NCBI RefSeq assembly: GCF_027887165.1
Contig: NC_077233.1
Location: 218,408,517 to 218,472,516 of the forward strand
Direction: 5' to 3'
Length of the DNA: 64,000 bases
Origin: Monodelphis domestica
Lineage: Eukaryota > Chordata > Mammalia > Didelphimorphia > Didelphidae
The position numbers and the translations under genes were made by a program. The notes beneath the pieces were generated by a model that worked only from the letters and a program-made list of their open reading frames with translations, ran no database searches and had not been told where the DNA came from. Shown here one piece after another: positions 1-10,900 of the stretch. Within the stretch, counting starts at the first letter, position 1. Every line of letters starts with the position of its first letter.

Positions 1-225
1 CCAGTTAGGTGTAACAGTAAAGATTTGAATTCAAATGTAGCCTGAGACACAGCTATATGACCCTGGGCAAGTCTTGTAAATCCTGTCTGCCTCAGTTTCC
101 TTAACTATAAAATGGGGATCATGATGGCACCTTCTTCACAGGATTGTTATATTTAATGAGATAAAATTTGTAAAAGTGTTTATTACAGTGCCTGGCACAT
201 AGTAGTAGATATTTAATAATTGCTT
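1..225 (+). repeat. MIR-type CORE-SINE
   Basis: Contains the MIR order: ctgggcaagtc, cctcagtttcctta, taaaatggggatcat, then cagtgcctggcacatagtag near the 3' end. Cut by the window start. Confidence 0.8.
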
Positions 226-245
226 GTTCCCTTCTTCCACTTACT

Positions 246-995
246 GCTGTTAAAAAAAAAAATTAGTATTATATGCTGGCCTGTCCTTCCCTGACTAGTC
301 ATAAGATGTCACTCTAGCTCTATCCTATTAAAATTTTTCAAAAAACTTTAAAAGAAAAAGGTGTTTTTTTTTTTTTTTGCAATTCTTACAATAAAAACAT
401 ATTCAGGAAGTCTAGAAAGCAAAATCAGCTAACAGTAGTTTCACAGTAAGTTCACTGGAATAGTTTGCATAGAGGCCTCCTTCAAGTTTGCTGTAAACTC
501 TAAAGGAGGGACAAACCAAATATGGAATTTTCAGGTTAAAAAAAAAAGGCACATCACTTCTTGGTGAATATCCTTTACCCTCCCACTTTTGATAGGCCAT
601 TGTTACTTTCAATTTCTCCTCTCACTTCTTGCCTGGAACTCTCAGCCCATCAGCCAGGAGCTCTTCCACTAACTAGGTACCCAGTTGCCTTAAGCCCAAA
701 CAGAGACAAATAACTCAAAAAGAATTTTCAGGATTTTGTAGCTTCCTGGTAGAACTGGAGCCAAGTCAGTTTAGTCATGAAACAGACATTAGTTTTTGAA
801 GTGATCTGCTGATGGAGGTGGTTGTCAACATAAGGTTGGAGAAGAATCATTCTATCAGCTTTAAAAAAAATGCTAATATAAGGACTGTACTGCTATGCCC
901 TGGGTTTTTTATTTTTATTTTTTTGTAGTTGGGGACGGGGAATAAACTTATGATTTCCTAGGGAATTTCAAATCAGGAAATTCCCATTAACAGTG
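246..995. other. Upstream intergenic stretch, nothing recognised
   Basis: AT-rich, poly-A and poly-T runs (250, 364, 540), no conserved coding pattern and no clear repeat family. Confidence 0.5.
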
Positions 996-999
996 CACA

Positions 1000-1165
1000 T
1001 CGATATCTGCTCTGCCACTGATTGTCTTGAGAGAGTTGCTAAGAGCATTGAGGTTGCCACTGGTCTAGGGTTAGAAAGTCAATGTTCCAGGGATGGGACT
1101 TCAGCTCAGGTCTTTCCTACTTCAAGGCCTTCTGTTGCCATTATACCAGGCAGCTCCTCCTGTAG
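1000..1165 (-). repeat. Degenerate MAR1-like SINE, antisense
   Basis: Shows a decayed reverse-complement SINE pattern: gagagttgctaagagc, gggacttcagctcaggtct, then ttataccaggcagctcc as the reversed 5' end. Confidence 0.4.
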
Positions 1166-1353
1166 ATACAACATTATAAACACAAATAAATAAAGGGATA
1201 GACTCTGGTCTAGTGGAACATAAGTTCCACTTTTTTTTAAGAGAACTACATTTTCTTCCTTTCCTTCTCCTTTTGCCTAGAAAACCCACAAACAGTTGGG
1301 CACTCTGCAAAGACTGAATAATAATAAAAAAGTTTACTATGTGCCAGAAACTA

Positions 1354-1740
1354 GGAAAGGTGAGAAGAAGGTGGGGAGGTGGAGGAGAGAGAAAGAAGAG
1401 AAGAAGGAAGAGGAAAGGAAGAGGTGGAATGAGGGAAAAGGGGAAAGGGAGAATAAAAGGAAGAGGGAGAGGGAAGAGAGGGGGAAAGGGAAGAGAAAAA
1501 TAAAGGAAGGAGGAAGAAGGCAGAAAGGGAAAGGAGAATGAAGTGGAGGAGGGAGGGGAGAAGAAGGAGAAGATGAAAAGAAGGGAGGAGGGGAGGCTGG
1601 TGAAGAAGGGGGATAGAAGAAAAGTGGGAAGGAGGCGAGTAGAAAGGGAAAGGAGGAAAGAGGGTAAAGGTGAAGATGGAGGTAAAGGAGCAGAGAGAAA
1701 GGGTATTAGAGGCGGGGGCGAAGGAGGAGGCAGCAAGGGT
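1354..1740 (+). repeat. Polypurine (GA-rich) tract upstream of the promoter
   Basis: About 385 bases nearly all A or G on the + strand, not a simple-unit repeat. The open reading frames it produces in both strands (E/K/R-rich or S/P/F-rich) are composition artefacts. Can form triplex (H-DNA) structures. Confidence 0.9.
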
Positions 1741-1887
1741 GCAGCGTGACCCACTGCAGCCAGCAGGGGGCAGAGGGAACTCAAATCCCGGAGGCTTTAG
1801 TTTGGGAGCCTGAGCCTCCTTCATCCCCAGGCCGGGCCTCGGGGGAGGTCAGGGTGAGGGGGCCCCGGACCGGCTTCTGCGGAGGAA

Positions 1888-1897
1888 GTCACGTGGG
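1888..1897 (+). promoter_or_regulatory. E-box (CACGTG), CLEAR/USF-like site next to SNX8 start codon
   Basis: GTCACGTGGG contains the palindromic E-box CACGTG (1890-1895), 15-20 bases upstream of the ATG. A second E-box, CACATG, at 1907-1912 overlaps the start codon. GTCACGTG is the core of the CLEAR element bound by TFEB/TFE3 and is also a USF/MYC-MAX site. Factor choice is inference. Confidence 0.5.
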
Positions 1898-1909
1898 GCT
1901 AGGGCTCAC

Positions 1910-1985
1910 ATGACCGGTCGCGAGATGGACCGGCAGCTTCCCGCTGAGGCAGCAGCGGTGGCAGCTGCGGACCTCGCGACGGCAG
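1910..1985 (+). CDS. SNX8: SNX8 coding exon 1 (residues 1-25 plus first base of codon 26)
   Basis: Starts [11 protein letters not shown], matching the MTGRAMD start of human SNX8, then an alanine-rich stretch. The donor is CAG|gtagg at 1986. It leaves one base (G) that completes GAT (Asp26) with exon 2. The first ATG has C at -3 and A at +4 (weak). Met6 at 1925 has G at -3 and G at +4 and could be used by leaky scanning. The low-complexity N-terminus is shorter than in human. Confidence 0.9.
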
Positions 1986-4900
1986 GTAGGAGGGTCGGGG
2001 ACGCCCCAGGGCCAGGCCCGTAGATGACTCTTGGGGGCGAGGGGGCGGGGGTGTTCTGCGTTTCCCTCGACCCCGAGGCGTCCGGGCTCCCCCAGTGGTT
2101 CCAGCCCGGCCCGAGAGCTGCTCCAGCCATTGGGCCGCCTTTCCCGCTCTCGAGCTGCCCCACTCTCTGCACCCTTGGCGGTCCCTCGGCTCGGCGCCCC
2201 CCAACTCCCATCCTTCCCTCCTCACTCCGAACTCAAGGACTTTTGTTCTAGTCCCTTTTAACTTTGAACAGTTTCCCCATCTATAGACTGGGGACCTTAA
2301 TAGCACCGACCTCCTAGGTTGGTTCTGAGATTCAAATGAGATTCTATTATAAAGCGTTTTGCAAACTTGAAAGTGAGCAGGAGGAGGAGGACACTTGAGA
2401 GATTTCTGCCAGCCCTTGCTCTTCCCCGACCCAGAGATTCTTCCCACCTGGCCAGCCTCTGAGCGGGGACGGGGGCGGGTAAGGAGACCGAAAAACCCGG
2501 GCTCTCCTTGCTGTGGTCCTGGGGCTGCCCACCCGCCTGGATTAACTGTTTGAGCTTTGGCAGTCTTTCACAATTCCCACTCTGTAAAACGGGGGAAACA
2601 TTTAAATATGAAAAAGTGAGCCAGTATGTGAAGAACACACAGATGGTATTTAATAAAGCATTTATTGTTATTATCTGATCCATACTGTAAATTGAGGACT
2701 GTCGAGTAGACTTAGATAGGATTCCAATCAATCCCACTATCCTTTTAAGTAGTGTGCAAAGAGCCCCCAAGGTCCCTTTCTGCTTAAACTGGTTTTGATT
2801 TATTTAAACTGTTTCTGTTTATTTGAACTAGGTTGGTTGTAATGATAGAGTAAAGGAGCATTACAGGTGCAATAGCTATTATTGAAGAGGTAGAAAGGAT
2901 TCAACTTGGCAAATGATTTATTTGATTTGCAATTTGGCAAATGTCATTTATCATAATAGCTAGTATTTCTTTAGCAGTTGAATGTTTGCAAAACTCCTAA
3001 ATTTGTTATCTCACTTGATGTTCACAACCACCTTGTGGAATAAATGAAGTTAATAACTGTTTTGTAGATCTTTCAAGTCAACAAATATTTATTAAGCACC
3101 TGCTGTGTGCCTGATATTGTACAAAGTGCTGGGGATACAAAAGCAAAAAAGAAAAAAAAAGACTTGTCTTCAAGTTTAATTGGGGGACAATGCACAAATA
3201 AGAGAAATGCTTGATAAATTGGAAATGATTGCAGAGAGAAGATACCAAGATTAAGGAGAGATCTGAGAAATTTTTTTTTGTAGAAGTTGGCATTGAAGCT
3301 GAGACTCAAGGAAGCCAAGGAGCCAAGATGTGGAAGGAGACCATTCCAGGCATAGAAGACAACCAGGGGAAATGCTTGGAATTGGAAGCTGGAGTGTCTT
3401 GTTGAAGGAACAAGTTAGGAGACTGGATTATTAGAGTATCCATGGAGAGAAAGAAGGTATAAAAAGATAGGAAAAGGATAAGTTATTTAGTATTTTGAAA
3501 GTCAATTAGAGGATTTTATATTTTATCTTAGAGGTAATAGGGAATCACTGGAGTTTATTGAATGGGGCAGGATGGCATGATCAGACCTGTGCTTTAGGAA
3601 GATCATTTTGTCATACTTTGGTGTGCCTGATTGGAGGATGGATCAGAAAGGTAGGAAGACTAATAAGAAGGCTGTTGCAATAGTCTTAAGAATAATCCAC
3701 TGGAAAAGGAAATGGCAAACCATTCCAATAACTATGCCAGGAAAACCCCATGGATAGCTATGGTCCATGAAATCACTAAGGGTCAGACATGATTGGATAA
3801 CTAAACAACAATGTGAGATAAGGGCCTACATCAGGGTGGTGTTAGAGGAGAAAATTAGGCAAATATAAGAGAGGTCATGAGGATATCTGAGGTCCTGAGA
3901 GATTGAGTTTCTTGATTAGGATCAGGCAACTACTAAGTGCCTGAGGTAGGATTTTAATTTAGATTTTCCTAACTTTAAGTCCAGTACTTTCTGATTGACA
4001 ACCTAACAGACATCTTCAATTAACTTCTTTTGCTTAGCACTATGTAGGCACTTAATAAATATTTATGGTGTAACAGACTTTGCTTCCATGAATTCCAGGG
4101 GGTTTTGGAGCTGTCCCAGTTTCTGATTTCTCATCTCATTCTCTTGAAAAGATCACATCCACCACACTTCTGAAGTCCAGCCTTCTAACCCCAATTCTAG
4201 AAAAATCTTAACCTTACTTTGTTGGAGGTGGAAGAAACCTAAGAACTCTGGAAAGAGTGTTGGACTAGAAATCAGGAAGCCTGGCTCCTAACTCTGAGAT
4301 GTAGCAAATTTTATACATATATGTGTGTGTGTGTGTGGATATATACACACACATTACATATACATTACACATACAGATTACATACACACACACACGCATA
4401 TATATGAAAACTCCTTTCTGAGCCTTAGGAAAATGGGTAAAAAATACTTGTCCTTCCTACCTTTTAAAAGTTGTTATTCAATTCCAAGGATATTATAAGT
4501 ATCTGATATACAAGACTGTGTAGTAGGTGCTAGGGAAATAAAAAGCAGTCCCTGATCTTTCATAGTGTGCATCCTTATCAAAGACTGGTATACAAATAAA
4601 TAATGTATAAGAAAATTAGAAGTTCAAAGGAATGCTCTAGACTGAATGCCAAGAGAAATCTGTGGAGAAAGAGAATACTTTCCTCTAAGGGTAGGGTGGG
4701 AGCAAAAAGGTTCTTAATCTTGGAATTTTTACTTGGGTCTTAAGGGAAGGGAGTGACTCAACTGATAGAGAAAGTGGGATGGAAAGAGGAACAGTGTAAT
4801 CAAAGGCATGGCTACCTGTGAGAAGGGAGGACAGTAACTGGGACTTTGTGAGTAGTCCAGATTAGTTGGAATGAAGAATACTTGAAGCAGAGTATTAGGA

Positions 4901-7900
4901 AATGAATTGGGATAAGGTTGAGAACTTTTAATGCCAGAATTGGGAGTTAATAATTTATTCAGTAGACAGTGGAGAGACACTAAAGGTTTTAAGTAGAAGA
5001 ATGCATTAGAAAGAATGTGTAGAAGATGGATTAGAGAGAGGATAAACTGGAGGCAGGAAGACTAATTAGTCGTTTACAATAGTTTAGGCAGAAGAGTTAT
5101 ATTGGCCTGAACTAGGATGGTTGTAATGGGAGTAGAAAGGAGAAGAGGGGAAGAGCTATTATTGAAGCAGTAGGAAAGATAGAACTTGGCAAATGAGTGG
5201 ATATATATGGGATTGGCAAAAGAAAGAGTTAAGAAAAATTCCAAAGTAATTAGCCTACTAACAATATACCCAACTAAAACTGAAATATGGGCTTTGTAGG
5301 GTAGATTAAATTCACTTTGAGTCATGCTAATTTTGAAATATTCATGATTTCTAACAAATAATAGAAAATATGGGATTAGAACTCTGGAAAGAGGTTGTAA
5401 GTAAAAATTTAGATATGTTAGTCACAGACATAGAGATGTGATCACTGAAGCTTAGAGATTGAATGATATTGCCAAGAAAAAGATTGTAGAGGGATAAGAT
5501 AAGTCAACTTTGGGTACCACCCATATTAAGATGCCAGAATTACATAGGGAACTGGCAAAGGAGACATGCATGGTCAGAAATAAGGGAAGAGAACCAGGAG
5601 AGTTCAGGGTCTCTCACGCGTAGTCTTAGATTCTGCATGAATGTCAAGGAAGGCGGATTTAATGATTAGAAAGTCCTTAGTGAGAGATAACAGTTTCTAT
5701 AGAGTGTTGGGGACAGAAGCCAGGTTATAAGGAATTGAGGGATATATGTGTGTTAAAATGGAGGCACTGAAATAGAGGAGTTTTGTAATTTATAATTTAT
5801 AATAGGGTAGGAATGGGGAGTAGGAGAGTGATCTTGAGGGAGAAGCAGGGTTAAGGAAGACATTGAGGCCTGAATATGGCTGTATGCTGAGGGGAAAGAA
5901 CCAGTAGAGAAAAGGGAGATTAATGAAGCAAAATCATAGAGATAATGTATGTGTACTTTGCAAATTGTAAAGCATTGCAGAAATTTAGATGTCATTATTG
6001 TATTACTATCTCAGACAAGTCACTTGTCCTATTTCTGCACTTGTTTTTTCCTCTATTAAAAATGACTGATACTTGCCCTATATATATATATCTCATTGGG
6101 TGTGTGTGAGTTTCAAAATACAAAGAAGGTTATATAATACACTATAAAGTAGTATTCTATGTCTTTTGTTGCCTGGAGATCCATGAAAGGTGGATACCAA
6201 GATACCAGGTTGTTTCTAGGGAGCTGGCTTCAAAGGTGCCCCTTTGTATATTTTTGCTTGGAGGTCATTGACCCATATCATTCACTAGTATCAAATCTTT
6301 TGTTATTATTGATGTTCAGTTTATTACAAGTAAGAAGCCTTGCCTTCTTGCCCATTCTGGCTTTTTGAAGGAAATCTTATACAGTATATGTTAGATATTA
6401 CACTAGTATTACATGTAGTATAGGATCCTGATTCCTCAAGTTCTTAGTCCTAGGCTAGACTACATTTAGGACACCCATTCCCACTTTTAGTTCTGAAATA
6501 TCATATACCTTACTCTGTGACTGACTAGTTGTGTTATTGAGAACTCTGTTTATTAGGTCAAGATCACAAGATGAATCTGTCTGTTCCAAGGCTACCGACT
6601 GCCTTTAATTATGACTAGGTGTCTTGCAAATGTATATACCCTTGGTTACAACAACTGATTGGGCAGTATGTGGTTAGATAAGTACAAATCTTTCACTGCC
6701 TGAAAAAATAGCTCAGGGTACATACCTTGGTTGTATGATGTAGTAGAGAGTATGCCAGACTGATTCAGGAAGACCTGGGTTCATTCCCACTACTAGCTGT
6801 GTGACCTCAGGCAGCTTGCTTAAATGACTAGATGGTCTCCAAGGCCCCTTCTATGATCTTGTGTTGGTCAGTAGCATTGTCTTTGTATGTGAAGCGTGTC
6901 ATGTATAGAACTAGATGGTATGGCCAAATGGTATCCTGTGGGGTGTCCAAAATTCTACTCCCAAATTCTTATTCTATTGTTTTTTTTAAACCCTTACCAT
7001 TTGTCTTGGCATCACTTCTAAAACAGAAGAGTGACAAAAGACCAACCCCATATCCACTGTGCTACCTAGGTGCCCCTTAGATAACTTTTCTTAAAGTGTA
7101 TGAATGTGCCAGGCACCATGTTAGGTGCTGGCAATAGAAAGTTTGAAATGAGACAGTTCCTTCCTTCAAGGAGCTTACGTTACACTGGAGGGAAAAGCAC
7201 AAACCCAGGTGAATTTGTATGAAATATATACAAAATTATTATGAGAAAAAGTTTTGGGCAGGGGGATGGGACAAACTGCTGGGGGGGGGGATTAAGTGAA
7301 GTCAGCAAGAATTTATTAACTGCCAGTTGTATGTCAGGCAATGTATTAAATGGTGCTGGATCAGGGAAAGTTTTGTTTAAAAGATGGTACTTGATAGAAC
7401 CAGGAAAAGATTGTACAGCAGTATTGTATGATGATCAACTGTGAAAGACTCAGCTACTCTCAGCAAGGCAATCCAGGAAAATTCTGAAGGACATATGACA
7501 AAGGATGCTATCTACCTCCAGAGAAAGAATTGTTGGAGTCAGATGTAGATTAAAGCATACTATCTTTCACACCAGTTATTTTTATTATGGGGTTTTGGTT
7601 TTGTATGAATGTGCTTTTACAACAGTGACCAAAATAGAAGTGTGTTTTGCATGGTAATACATGTATAGCCTGAATCAAATTATACTACCTCAGAGTGGAG
7701 GGAGGGAAGACAGGGAAGTAGATGGTTTGGATCTTTATTATTTTGGAAGACATGTTTAAAATTATTATTACAGGGGCAGCTGGGTGGCTCAGTGGATTGA
7801 GAGCCAGGCCTAGAGATGGGAGGTCCTGGGTTCAGATGTGGCCTCAGACTTCCTAGCTGTGTGACTCTGGACAATCCCAACCTCCATTGCCTAGCCCACT

Positions 7901-10900
7901 CTTCTGCCTTAGAACCAATACATAGCATTGATTCGAAGATGAAGGTAATGGTTTAAAAAAAGAAAAAGAAAAAAATTATTATTACATGTAATTGGGAAAA
8001 TAAAATGTCTTTGAATTTAAAAAAAATGGTGCTTGAACTGAACTTTGAAAGAAATTAGAGATTCCAAGAGGCAGGAATAAGGAATGAAGAAAGAGAGGCT
8101 AACCTCTGCAAAGAATTATACATAGATGGGAGATATAGAAATGTTATCTGTCTATATCCCCAGTCTTATTATCTGTGTATGTATATGTATTTGTGTATGT
8201 ATATACACATATAACATATTGGCCTCCATGCCTTGGCTCACATAATTTTTCTCTTTTCTCTTTATCAGTTGAAGTCCCTCTTGTTCCCCAAGACACAACT
8301 CAGAATTACAATGAATAAAAAACTTCCTTTCCTCCCTCCCTCCCTCCCTACCTTCCCCCCTCCCTCCCCCCCCTCCCCCCCCTCCCTCCCTCCCTCCCTC
8401 CCTCCCTTCCTTCCTTCCTTCCTTCCTTCCTTCCTTCCTTCCTTCCTTCCTTCCTTCCTTCCTTCCTTCCTTCCCTCCCTCCCTCCCTCCTTCCCTTAAA
8501 ATATTGTTATAAATAAATTTTTGCCTGAGTCAATTCAACAAATTCAACCTCTCTGAGCCTTAGTTACTTAGTTTTTTAAATGAGGGGGTTGGTCTTCAAA
8601 GTACTTTCAGTGACACAGTTCATAACTTCACTAAGAATCAGTTAATGCATCTGTATTTCCATAGCCCCTCCAACATTTGTCATTTTTCTTTTTTGCCAAT
8701 TTTGTCAATAAAATAAGTATGAAGTGGAAGTTATATAAAGTGTTTTAGGACAGGGGAAGGAATTAGTGAAAGAATAAATCCTGGGACATCTCCCAGGAGA
8801 GAGACAGTAGGAGATGGGATTCAAGGTGGTGTCAATGTGGAATCTAGAAGCCCCCAAACTTGTAGCTTGGAGGGATTTGGTGATCCCCAGTTTATTTAGT
8901 TTGGAGGTAGAAACCCCAGGTTTTGACCTTGTCACAAGAGAATTTTGCCCTGAGGGAAAGCCCTACTTCACTGGTCTCAGGCTAACAACAGACCTTGAAT
9001 TATAGTGCAGTAGGTAGCACAGCAGTCTCATAAGCAGGTCCCAAGTTTGATCCTTGAAAGGGGGATGTGATACAATGGGAGAAGCTCTTAAGGCAAAAAG
9101 AGTCATCTGATGGGAAAAGCCATCCCCACTCAGAACTAACTCAAGGTCTGTTGTTAGCCTGAGACCAGAAACTCTACTGTGACAAAGTAAAAACCCAGGG
9201 GCCAAACTAAATAAACTGGGGATCACCAAATCCCTCCAAGCTACAAGTTTGATTCCACATTGACAATGGCAAGATGAAAGGACACCTTCTCAGGAGAATA
9301 AAGGAGAGCCTGGGTAAAAGACCTTTAGTGGTTTTGAATTTTGAACCAAGGGAATGAAACACCTAATGGACAAATTATTTAATTTTTCAGCAAAACTGGA
9401 AGTGATAACATAGATGTAAGGAGTTTTGGAAAGAGTGTCCAGTTAGGGAAGAATAAAAGGATTATCTGATAGCCTTGAGGGCTCAATAGAGTTTAGATAA
9501 CATACATTTTTGGTGTCCTTTTGGCACTGTGGTTTTACTTCTTTGGTAGCATTCAGAAGCTAGGGAAGAGTAAAGAAGACAAATGTTGAGGGTGATCCAG
9601 GGTTGAACATTGGCAGGATGAACAGTGGTAGAACAAAGGAGTAAGGGATTTGAAAGTGGAAGACACTGTTTAGTTGAATTCATCTATTCTAGACAAAACT
9701 ATAAAGAGAAGACAATAAAACTAAAGTAGGGATAATTGAGTAGGAATAGAGATAGATGGAAGAACTGTAGTGGCAATGAGGTACTGGTTGTGTGGGAGAG
9801 AGGCAGAAAGAGATGGAAGAATAAGAGTTCAAATTGGAGGTTGTAGAGGTGGCCTAGTATGAAATCCCGAGTATGATCAATCATCCTTGTGGGTGGATTG
9901 GAGACAGTCATGGAAATTATGGAAACTGGTGAAGTAAGAGGCCAAGGTGTTTTTAAAGAACATCGGCATGTGTGTTTAAGTCCCCAAATAAGGGAATGGG
10001 TAAGGGTTGTCGAAAAGACTTCATATGAAGATGGAAAAGAGTTTTCAACATGAAAAGATCTAAAATGATGATGATGAGGGTATGGGTGGAGTTAGCTTCG
10101 GAAAGGATTTTTGTGTCAGATGGAGATTCTGAATTTGCAAATAAGAACAGGAAGTGGGAATTTAACAGTCATGAGATGATGGAAGAACCATTTAAAAGTG
10201 GGGAAATCTGACCTAAGTCCTGTGATGACTAAGTGTGACTTAGGTATTATGGCATCACTTTTTATGACTTGTCCCTATGAATACTGGGGATGGGATAGAT
10301 GTGGAGGTGGCAGGAATTTTATATATATATATATATATATCTGGTGATACTATTCCTCTAGCCAAACTGCACTCTCATTTGATAGTAGTAGCCTTGTGTG
10401 GAATCTAAGGTTTCAAGGATTTATGCATGTTTAGGAGATAACCTGAATGTGAAGCAGGAGTTTCTAGTCTTCTAGTCCCTGAGATTCCAGAAGTGTAATG
10501 GAATGGGAATTTTCATCCACTAGAAGGAATAGGTCTTTTAGTGCTCCTCCCTCTTCTGAACTGTTGTAGCATTTATTATTTACTAGATATTTGGCATTCT
10601 TGGAAATTCACTTTTACTCTATTGTTCACTTTTTAATGTGTCTTTGAGGGTAAGGGCGTTTGTACTAAATTGGGGAGAAGTGAGAGAAACAAAAGAGTAA
10701 AATACAGAGTCATATGTAACAGATACTCATTAGAAGTTTCGTTATTGATGCATATGATAATTCTCTGTTAATCAGAACAATCTATTCTCAAACCTTGCTG
10801 TCTAGGATGATGGGGAGTTTAATGAAGGGTGCCTTCAAGAGAATTTTATCTAAGTATCTTTTGGATAGTTTAGGTTTTAAGGCTGTAAAGTTGAGTAATT

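Larger units (their letters stand above)
1745..2270 (+). promoter_or_regulatory. SNX8: SNX8 CpG-rich, TATA-less promoter region
   Basis: GC- and CpG-rich block in otherwise AT-rich DNA, spanning the first coding exon and the start of intron 1. Many CpGs are visible (for example around 1913-1980 and 2030-2130), with a GC box (ggggcgg type) near 2040-2048 and no TATA box at a sensible distance upstream of 1910. This is the usual layout of a housekeeping CpG-island promoter. The transcription start cannot be placed from sequence alone; it probably lies between about 1800 and 1905. Confidence 0.75.

Noticed and set aside
1122..1824. Long open frames on both strands (up to 220 codons)
   Set aside because: They translate the polypurine tract into E/K/R or S/P/F/L runs; composition artefact without family similarity.
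1899..2447. 182-codon and 101-codon minus-strand frames over the promoter
   Set aside because: High GC depletes stop codons; no conserved domain, and they overlap SNX8 exon 1 antisense.
8233..8499. 88-codon frame rich in P, S, L, F
   Set aside because: Produced by the CCCT/CCTT microsatellite.
9003..9058. Functional tRNA-Met gene
   Set aside because: Acceptor stem and anticodon stem do not pair; only A-box, loop and B-box-like text remain.
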